Source of the DNA: Deltaproteobacteria bacterium
GTDB lineage: Bacteria > Desulfobacterota > SM23-61
Direction of reading: 5' to 3'
DNA length: 12,227 nucleotides
NCBI GenBank assembly: GCA_016234425.1
Contig: JACRCA010000247.1
Coordinates: forward strand, 1-12,227
In this document: piece by piece, positions 7,142 through 12,227 of the stretch
Position numbering within the stretch: the stretch's first letter is position 1
How the letters are laid out: every line of letters starts with the position of its first letter
Notes under the pieces: model-generated
The model's database searches: none
The model's input: the letters and a program-made list of their open reading frames with translations, nothing else
What the model was told of the DNA's origin: nothing
Translations under genes and position numbers: made by a program

Positions 7142-8917
7142 TTGAATCTTTACCGCCGACTATTACAATTTGTCAAACCTTATTGGACCCGCCTGGCCGC
7201 GGCCATGGTATGCATGCTCTTTGTCTCCGCCTCTACTGCTGCATCTGCTTTTCTGGTAAAACCTGTCCTGGATGATGTTTTTTTCAAGAAGGACCTGACC
7301 ATGCTGAAGCTGATTCCTCTGGCCATCGTCGGCCTTTTTTTGCTGAAGGGTTTTTTCGACTATGGGCAGGCCTACCTCATGTCTCACGTAGGTCAACGAA
7401 TCATCGCCGACCTGCGAGAAAAAATTTATAGCCATCTCCAGTCTCTCTCCCTTTCATTCTTTACTCGCAACCCCACCGGGGTGCTAATGTCGCGGATTAC
7501 CAATGATGTTACCCTGGTTCAGGGGGCGGTAACCGACGCAGTCACAGGCTTACTGAAAGATTTTTTTACCATCATCGGTTTGGTTGGCGTGATTTTTTAC
7601 CGGGATTGGAGTTTGGCCATTGTGGCCCTCGTGGTCTTCCCGCTGGCTGTCTACCCGATCGTCAATTTTGGAAGAAAACTTCGGTCCTACAGTTTTCGCA
7701 GCCAATCCACCATGGGGGACATATCCTCCATCCTCATGGAGACCATTTCCGGCAATCGGATCGTCAAAGCTTTCAACATGGAAGATTACGAGCGTAAACG
7801 CTTTGCTAGAGAAAACCGGAGACTTCTGGAAATTATCCTGAAGTCTGTCCGAGTTCGGGCAATTTCCCATCCCCTGATGGAGACGCTCGGCGGCCTGGGT
7901 ATCGCTTTTATCGTATTCTACGGAGGCTATAATGTCATCAAAGGAGTGGCTAGCCCCGGAACCTTCTTTTCCTTTCTGGCGGCTCTCCTGATGCTGTACG
8001 AGCCAGTAAAACGCTTAAGCGGGGTTAATAACACCATTCAACAGGGATTAGCTGCGGCCTCGAGGATCTTCGAAGTTCTGGATACAGTGCCAGAAATCCA
8101 CAGCAAACCGGGTTCCAAAGTTCTCTCCTCCGTGTCCAAAGGGATTGAATTCCAGAATGTTTCTTTCAAGTATGAGGAAGATTGGGTGTTGAAAAATATC
8201 AACCTGCAGATCAAAGCCGGGGAGGTTGTGGCTTTTGTGGGCTCCAGCGGGGGCGGGAAGACAACTCTGGTAAATCTCCTACCCAGGTTTTATGACGTCA
8301 CCGCAGGGGGGGTGCTCATCGATGGCGGGGATATCCGAGACCTAACCGTGGAATCCTTAAGGTCGATGATTGGCATCGTTACTCAACAAACCATCCTTTT
8401 CAATGACAGCGCGCGGAACAATATTGCCTATGGAAAAATTGACCAGACTTTTCAAGAGATTGTAAGAGCTGCCGAAGCTGCCTACGCCCACAAGTTCATT
8501 CAAAATCTGCCCAAAGGTTACGATACGGTAATCGGGGAACAAGGGGTAAAGCTGTCAGGAGGCGAACGTCAACGCCTTAGCATTGCTCGCGCCTTGCTAA
8601 AGAATGCACCCATCTTGATTCTGGACGAGGCTACTTCTTCTTTGGACTCCGAGTCCGAAATTGAAGTTCAGAAAGCACTGGAATACCTGATGCAAGGACG
8701 TACGACCTTGGTAATTGCCCACCGTCTTTCTACGATCCGGAAGGCTGACCGGATCGTGGTTATTTCCAATGGAATGGTAGTCGAAGAAGGAAGCCATGAA
8801 GAATTATTAGAAAGGGGAGGGGAGTACAAAAAGTTATACCTGCTCCAGTTCATTGATGGGGATTTGGAAAGAGCCAGTAGGTTGGAAAATGAGCAGAAAT
8901 TCACCGCGATTTCCTGA
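7142..8917 (+). CDS. msbA: Lipid A export ABC transporter MsbA (permease-ATPase)
   Basis: MsbA is a homodimeric ABC half-transporter that flips lipid A-core from the inner to the outer leaflet of the cytoplasmic membrane. From TTG 7142 the protein has 591 residues, close to the family's 580 or so. The N-terminal part (about 1-320) carries six membrane segments. The ATPase domain shows Walker A GSSGGGKTT (367-375, Lys373), the Q-loop VTQQ, signature LSGGERQ (from 471), Walker B ILILDE (Asp495, Glu496) and the H-loop His527. The start is uncertain. The frame stays open upstream into lpxB, but family members begin near MNLYRRLLQFVKPYW, which favours TTG 7142. TTG 7121, with AGGG 4 bases before it, would add seven residues. 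Neither has a strong ribosome site. The gene follows lpxB by about 34 bases. Confidence 0.95.
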   Translation: MNLYRRLLQFVKPYWTRLAAAMVCMLFVSASTAASAFLVKPVLDDVFFKKDLTMLKLIPLAIVGLFLLKGFFDYGQAYLMSHVGQRIIADLREKIYSHLQSLSLSFFTRNPTGVLMSRITNDVTLVQGAVTDAVTGLLKDFFTIIGLVGVIFYRDWSLAIVALVVFPLAVYPIVNFGRKLRSYSFRSQSTMGDISSILMETISGNRIVKAFNMEDYERKRFARENRRLLEIILKSVRVRAISHPLMETLGGLGIAFIVFYGGYNVIKGVASPGTFFSFLAALLMLYEPVKRLSGVNNTIQQGLAAASRIFEVLDTVPEIHSKPGSKVLSSVSKGIEFQNVSFKYEEDWVLKNINLQIKAGEVVAFVGSSGGGKTTLVNLLPRFYDVTAGGVLIDGGDIRDLTVESLRSMIGIVTQQTILFNDSARNNIAYGKIDQTFQEIVRAAEAAYAHKFIQNLPKGYDTVIGEQGVKLSGGERQRLSIARALLKNAPILILDEATSSLDSESEIEVQKALEYLMQGRTTLVIAHRLSTIRKADRIVVISNGMVVEEGSHEELLERGGEYKKLYLLQFIDGDLERASRLENEQKFTAIS

Positions 8918-8952
8918 ATGGAGGTATGAAAAAAATAAAAATTTTAAGAAAC

Positions 8953-9077
8953 TATACACAACGACATAAGTGCTCAACAATTTGTCATTCCGGGCTTGAC
9001 CCGGAATCCAGTGCATTTCTGGATTCCCGCTTTCGCGGGAATGACTTGATTTGTGTTCATTAATGTCGTCATGTATA
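8953..9077 (+). mobile_element. Nested palindromic element, MITE-like, between msbA and lpxK
   Basis: The 161-base gap between msbA and lpxK is mostly one symmetric element. The outer ends are inverted repeats: TATACACAACGACAT at 8953-8967 against ATGTCGTCATGTATA at 9063-9077 (13 of 15 positions match). The inner core is bounded by GTCATTCC (8984-8991) and GGAATGAC (9038-9045). Inside it are two perfect hairpins, ATTCCGGG/CCCGGAAT (8987-8994 and 9000-9007) and ATTCCCGC/GCGGGAAT (9023-9030 and 9035-9042). A third pairing, GGAATCCAG/CTGGATTCC (9003-9011 and 9019-9027), competes with both. Such cores are dispersed in many proteobacterial genomes. A TA at each end would fit a TA-target element. 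No transposase is present, so it would be non-autonomous. Removing it while keeping one TA leaves a gap of about 38 bases, in keeping with the rest of the operon. Copies elsewhere in the genome cannot be seen from here. Confidence 0.75.
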
Positions 9078-9078
9078 A

Positions 9079-10191
9079 ATGATAAATTATAAGATATTCC
9101 TTAATAATTTAATCAGCTCGCCAAAAGAAAGTAAGTTGCGGAAGGTTATGCTTGCTCCCCTCAGCTTACTTTCTTTTTTTTATGGTTGGGCCGTTTCGGC
9201 CAGGATATTTCTCTATACCCACAGGATACTAAAGACTCACTCCCTTTCTGGCAAGGTGGTGAGCGTGGGGAACATTACGCTGGGAGGAACGGGTAAAACT
9301 CCTTTTGTCTGCTTGCTTTCAGAAATGCTCAGAGCGAGGGAATATCGAGTGGCCATTCTCAGCCGGGGTTATAAGGGAAAATTTCAGGGGCCCTTTGGCC
9401 TGGTCTCCGATGGAGAACAAATCTTGATGAATTGGCTGCAGGCTGGGGATGAACCGTACTTGCTGGCTGAGAAGCTCAAGGGAGTTCCGGTGGTCATCGG
9501 AAAAGAGAGATGGCTATCCGGCAAATACGCCATAGAACAATTCCAAGCCGAGGTCGCGATCCTGGATGATGGATTCCAGCACCTCCCTTTGAAGAGGAAC
9601 CTTGACCTTGTTCTGATCGACTCCTCTTCACCTTTTGGTAACGGCTACCTATTCCCTCGGGGAGTTCTCCGAGAGCCTTTAAAGCAGATTCGCAGGGCAG
9701 ATGCCATCATTTTGACAAAGGTGGGACAATCTGGTAACAATATTAAGTTAAAGGAAAATTTAGCAAATATTCTTGATGGCCGCCCCATCTTTCAAGTTGA
9801 CTATGCCCCGACAGAGATTCGGGTTTGGGGAGAGAAAACTCCATTGCCTCCCGAACATTTAAAAGGGAAGAAGGTTTTAGCCTTTTCCGGAGTGGCCAAA
9901 CCGGAGTCGTTTTGGCAAAGCCTCCTGAATCTGGGTGCCGTAATTGTCGGGACGAAAACCTTTCCAGACCATCATCGGTATGGGCAAAAGGACGTGGAAA
10001 AGCTATGGGAAAAGGGAGCAGCGCTGAAGGTGGATGCCTTGGTCACGACAGAAAAAGACCTGGTGCGGATGGAGGGCTTCCCTCCTGGTCTCATCCCGTT
10101 ATGGGCGCTGTCCATCCAGCATTCCTTCATAGGAAATGACCGGCTAAGATTTGAACAATTCTTTTTCTCGAGGCTGGGCCTTGAGCAATGA
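9079..10191 (+). CDS. lpxK: Tetraacyldisaccharide 4'-kinase LpxK
   Basis: LpxK phosphorylates the 4' position of the tetraacyldisaccharide 1-phosphate to give lipid IVA at the inner membrane, using ATP. From ATG 9079 the protein has 370 residues. It shows the unusual P-loop GNITLGGTGKTP (64-75, Lys73), SRGYKGK (95-101), AGDEP (122-126), DDGFQH (163-168), FGNGYLFPRGVLREP (186-200), FPDHHRYG and TTEKDLVRM. A hydrophobic N-terminal helix (about 25-48) would hold it in the membrane. The start is uncertain. ATG 9079 lies only one base beyond the palindromic element and has no ribosome site, but the residues it adds resemble the amphipathic N-terminus of the family. ATG 9148 would remove that part and has GGAAGG too close (2 bases). 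The stop overlaps the next ATG (ATGA at 10188-10191). Confidence 0.95.
   Translation: MINYKIFLNNLISSPKESKLRKVMLAPLSLLSFFYGWAVSARIFLYTHRILKTHSLSGKVVSVGNITLGGTGKTPFVCLLSEMLRAREYRVAILSRGYKGKFQGPFGLVSDGEQILMNWLQAGDEPYLLAEKLKGVPVVIGKERWLSGKYAIEQFQAEVAILDDGFQHLPLKRNLDLVLIDSSSPFGNGYLFPRGVLREPLKQIRRADAIILTKVGQSGNNIKLKENLANILDGRPIFQVDYAPTEIRVWGEKTPLPPEHLKGKKVLAFSGVAKPESFWQSLLNLGAVIVGTKTFPDHHRYGQKDVEKLWEKGAALKVDALVTTEKDLVRMEGFPPGLIPLWALSIQHSFIGNDRLRFEQFFFSRLGLEQ
9123..9177 (+). repeat. Long inverted repeat with T run inside the 5' end of lpxK
   Basis: AAAAGAAAGTAAG at 9123-9135 is a perfect 13-base inverted repeat of CTTACTTTCTTTT at 9165-9177. The pairing extends inward by three more pairs (9136-9138 with 9162-9164, one of them G-U), leaving a 23-base loop. 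Eight T follow from 9174 to 9181, partly within the stem. In RNA this resembles an intrinsic terminator or attenuator, but the stem is A-U rich and it lies in codons 15-33 of lpxK. It may therefore be regulatory or may be a coincidence of codon choice. Confidence 0.6.
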
Positions 10192-11108
10192 GCGGATTTT
10201 TTGATGGGGAAAAGTTGCGATCTTCTGCCCAGCGATTCTTCCTCGTAGCCATTAACCTCATCCCGTTGGAGTGCAGAATATGCCTTATGGAGGGCTTGGG
10301 CCAAATCCTCTTCACGCTTGACGGGCGGCACCGGCGAATCGCCTTGAGGAATTTGGCCCTGGCCTTCGGAGCGAAAAATGGTGAAGAACTGACGGCGCTC
10401 GCCCGTTCCACCTTTCGGAATCTGGGTAGAGTCTTGGCAGAATTCTCCTTTATCCCTCTGCTGACCGAAAAGAATATGGAGCAGTATATTCTTTTTGAAG
10501 GGGCCGAGAATTTTTACCGGGCGTATGAAAAAGGGAAAGGAATCCTTTTTCTCACGGCGCACTTTGGCAATTGGGAATGGATGGCTGCCAGTTTTCCGCT
10601 TCGGTTTCACCGCCCTTGTCATGTGATCGTCCGTCCCCTGGACAGCCCATTCTTCGACGGTCTCGTGGAACGATTGCGCACGTGGACGGGAAATCATACG
10701 GTTCCCAAAGAGAAATCCATGGGCCGAATCTTGCGGATCCTGAAAGAGGGAGGAATCATTGGAGTTCTCCTTGATCAAAACGTGGCCTGGCAGGAGGGGG
10801 TTTTTGTAGATTTTTTTGGCGAACTTGCTTGCACAAATGCCGGGATGGCTTTGCTGGCTTTGAAAACCGGGGCCCCGGTGCTGCCGGTTTTCAACATTCG
10901 GCAGCCCGATGGACGTTATCGGGTGGTCATCGAGCCTGAAGTGCCTTTGATCAGAACAGAAGACAGAGATCTGGATGTGGAGAAAAATACGGAGCTTTTT
11001 ACAAAAATTATCGAGCGGTTCGTGCAGGATCATCCTGATCATTGGTTCTGGCTGCATCAGAGGTGGAAGACTCGCCCCTGGCAGGCCAAGAAATTAAAGG
11101 AACAATGA
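10188..11108 (+). CDS. lpxL: Lysophospholipid acyltransferase family protein, LpxL/HtrB-type lipid A late acyltransferase
   Basis: This 306-residue protein belongs to the LpxL/LpxM (HtrB/MsbB) acyltransferase family, which adds secondary acyl chains to lipid A from acyl-ACP at the inner membrane. The catalytic H-x4-E motif is HFGNWE (His125, Glu130), preceded by GKGILFLTA. Downstream are a basic ligand-binding stretch (VIVRPLD) and the GVLLDQN segment. FFGELACTNAGMALLALKTGAPVLPVF completes the family pattern. The N-terminus has a mildly hydrophobic helix (about 16-43) rather than a clear membrane span. A short HRRIALRNLALAF motif is typical. Whether it acts before or after Kdo addition, and which chain it transfers, cannot be told. 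It overlaps lpxK and waaF by ATGA junctions (10188-10191 and 11105-11108), which ties it to the pathway. It could also be a paralogue acting on another lipid. Confidence 0.9.
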   Translation: MSGFFDGEKLRSSAQRFFLVAINLIPLECRICLMEGLGQILFTLDGRHRRIALRNLALAFGAKNGEELTALARSTFRNLGRVLAEFSFIPLLTEKNMEQYILFEGAENFYRAYEKGKGILFLTAHFGNWEWMAASFPLRFHRPCHVIVRPLDSPFFDGLVERLRTWTGNHTVPKEKSMGRILRILKEGGIIGVLLDQNVAWQEGVFVDFFGELACTNAGMALLALKTGAPVLPVFNIRQPDGRYRVVIEPEVPLIRTEDRDLDVEKNTELFTKIIERFVQDHPDHWFWLHQRWKTRPWQAKKLKEQ

Positions 11109-12172
11109 GGACGATGGGGAGAACAACGCCGATCCCATTTTTACATGTGGAAAAGGTTCTAATCCGATCAGCCAATTGGGTGGGGGACGCGGTAATGAGC
11201 CTTCCCGCCATCGCCTCTGCACGGTTAAGTTTTCCCCGGGCAAAGATCTCCATTCTGGCCAAGCCTTGGGTAGCTGAAATTTTTCAAAAGAACCCCGCGG
11301 TCGATCAGGTATTTCTCTACCAAAGCCCTGGCATCCATCAGGGACTTCGCGGCAAATGGCGGCTGGCCAAACAATTGCAGAAAGAAGGCTTTGAAGTGGC
11401 CCTTCTCCTGCAAAATGCCTTCGAGGCAGCTCTGATTTCTTTCCTGGCCGGGATTCCCTTACGAGCAGGATATAGTACGGACGCAAGAAGCTTTCTCCTC
11501 ACCCACCCTGTATCTGTGGACGACAGATTAAAAAAAGGGCATCAGATCGATTATTATTTGGGAATAGTCGGATCGTTGGGTTTTCAGACTGCCCAGCGCA
11601 CTCCTTGCCTGGAAGTTTCGGAAGAAAGGCAGGAAGAAGCGCAGCGAAGGCTGAGGTCCTTAGGTTTAGGCGGGGAGCAAAAGCTCGTGGGAATAAGCCC
11701 GGGAGCGACGTATGGCTCTGCCAAACAGTGGTTCCCCGAAAGGTATGCAGAGGTGGCCGACCGGATTACCAGAGGCTGGGAAGCTCGGGTGCTGATTTTT
11801 GGGAGTAGGGAAGATAGAAAAGTAGCCTCGCAGGTGCGCCAGAAAGCCAGGGTTCCACTAATTGATTTGACTGGGATGACCACGCTGGCAGAAGCAATTG
11901 CCCTGATTTCTCGCTGCTGTCTTTTTATAACCAATGACTCAGGGCTGATGCATGTCACCGCCGCGCTGGGAGTCCCGTTGATTGCTATTTTTGGGTCCAC
12001 CGACCCGGGGAGAACGGGTCCGTTGGGTGAATTCTGCCGGGTGCTGCGGAAACCCCTCCCCTGTGCTCCCTGCTTGAAGACCGAATGCCCGGGGGACAGG
12101 CGTTGTATGGACCTCATTTCCGTGGACGAGGTTTATGAAGAAGCGATAAAAATTCTAAATTACAAATTTTAG
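11105..12172 (+). CDS. waaF: ADP-heptose:LPS heptosyltransferase II (WaaF family, GT9)
   Basis: WaaF transfers L-glycero-D-manno-heptose from ADP-heptose to the first heptose of the LPS inner core, on the cytoplasmic side. From ATG 11105 the protein has 355 residues (E. coli 348). The N-terminal GT-B domain has RSANWVGDAVMSLPA with Asp28 at the usual catalytic position. The C-terminal nucleotide-sugar domain has ISPGATYGSAKQWF (from about 197), TNDSGLMHVTAALGVP (NDSG at 277-280) and FGSTDPGRTGP. Four Cys at 320, 323, 328 and 334 form a CxxC-x4-C-x5-C group near the end. The start is chosen for the ATGA overlap with the lpxL stop; ATG 11114 and GTG 11147 are alternatives. A reading that begins upstream at 11042 would overlap lpxL without support. 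Distinction from WaaC or WaaQ rests on motif style and is good but not absolute. Confidence 0.92.
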   Translation: MRTMGRTTPIPFLHVEKVLIRSANWVGDAVMSLPAIASARLSFPRAKISILAKPWVAEIFQKNPAVDQVFLYQSPGIHQGLRGKWRLAKQLQKEGFEVALLLQNAFEAALISFLAGIPLRAGYSTDARSFLLTHPVSVDDRLKKGHQIDYYLGIVGSLGFQTAQRTPCLEVSEERQEEAQRRLRSLGLGGEQKLVGISPGATYGSAKQWFPERYAEVADRITRGWEARVLIFGSREDRKVASQVRQKARVPLIDLTGMTTLAEAIALISRCCLFITNDSGLMHVTAALGVPLIAIFGSTDPGRTGPLGEFCRVLRKPLPCAPCLKTECPGDRRCMDLISVDEVYEEAIKILNYKF

Positions 12173-12204
12173 CCAAAGATATTTGAAATTTTCCCACGGG
12201 TTCC

Positions 12205-12227
12205 CCTCCCCCTTTCGATGGGGGAGG
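12205..12227 (+). terminator. GC-rich hairpin after waaF, cut by window end
   Basis: CCTCCCCC (12205-12212) pairs perfectly with GGGGGAGG (12220-12227) around a 7-base loop. It starts 32 bases after the waaF stop, so it could end the operon transcript. Any following T run lies beyond the window. Hairpins of this C-rich/G-rich form can also be dispersed genomic repeats. The rest of 12173-12204 shows nothing recognisable. Confidence 0.45.

Noticed and set aside
8926..9063. A 45-codon reading frame starting at ATG 8926 between msbA and lpxK
   Set aside because: Most of it is the palindromic element read through. The text around GLDPESS and DSRFRGND is the well-known spurious translation of this dispersed repeat. 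The GGAGG before it is only one base from the ATG, too close to act as its ribosome site.
9972..11057. A 361-codon open frame on the minus strand across lpxK and lpxL
   Set aside because: It is antisense to two clearly conserved genes, and its translation resembles no family I recognise. It is a shadow of GC-biased codons.
11042..11104. WaaF starting at 11042 inside the lpxL-like gene
   Set aside because: The added residues do not match the family, and the ATG at 11105 overlapping the lpxL stop fits the pattern of the other junctions.

Overview
The window is a compact gene block, all on the + strand, for building the outer membrane of a diderm (Gram-negative) bacterium. It carries outer-membrane protein assembly (bamA, skp/ompH), most of the lipid A pathway (lpxD, lpxA, lpxI, lpxB, lpxK and an lpxL-type acyltransferase), the lipid A flippase msbA, and an inner-core heptosyltransferase of the waaF type. 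Three features suggest a Desulfobacterota (former Deltaproteobacteria) genome: LpxI instead of LpxH, a Gfo/Idh/MocA oxidoreductase between lpxI and lpxB, and the order lpxB-msbA-lpxK-lpxL-waaF. This placement is an inference from gene order and protein style; no rRNA or other taxonomic marker is present.

Layout: bases 1-1644 encode the 3' part of bamA (second half of POTRA3, POTRA4, POTRA5 and the whole barrel), entering from before the window. A 90-base gap leads to skp/ompH (1735-2259). From there genes are packed with overlaps or gaps of a few tens of bases: lpxD (2256-3314), lpxA (3318-4091), lpxI (4088-4891), an oxidoreductase (4873-5916), lpxB (5947-7107) and msbA (about 7142-8917). The only sizeable break is 8918-9078. 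It holds a nested palindromic element of about 125 bases that looks like a small non-autonomous transposable element. After it come lpxK (9079-10191), the lpxL-like gene (10188-11108) and waaF (about 11105-12172), again with ATGA overlaps. The last 55 bases hold a GC-rich hairpin cut by the window end.

How the genes work together: LpxA and LpxD add the primary 3-hydroxyacyl chains (the LpxC step between them is encoded elsewhere). LpxI cleaves UDP-2,3-diacylglucosamine to lipid X, LpxB joins lipid X to its UDP precursor to form the disaccharide, and LpxK phosphorylates it at the 4' position. The LpxL-like enzyme adds a secondary acyl chain, WaaF adds heptose to the inner core, MsbA flips the product across the inner membrane, and BamA with Skp assembles the outer-membrane proteins. 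Usual neighbours that are absent are fabZ (between lpxD and lpxA) and waaA (Kdo transferase).

Most of the window is ordinary and well conserved. The points worth a second look are the embedded oxidoreductase (a possible GnnA-like enzyme for a diamino-sugar lipid A), the palindromic element between msbA and lpxK, a long perfect inverted repeat followed by a T run inside the start of lpxK, the missing fabZ, and three apparent TTG starts. I saw no clear sign of an entirely new system.
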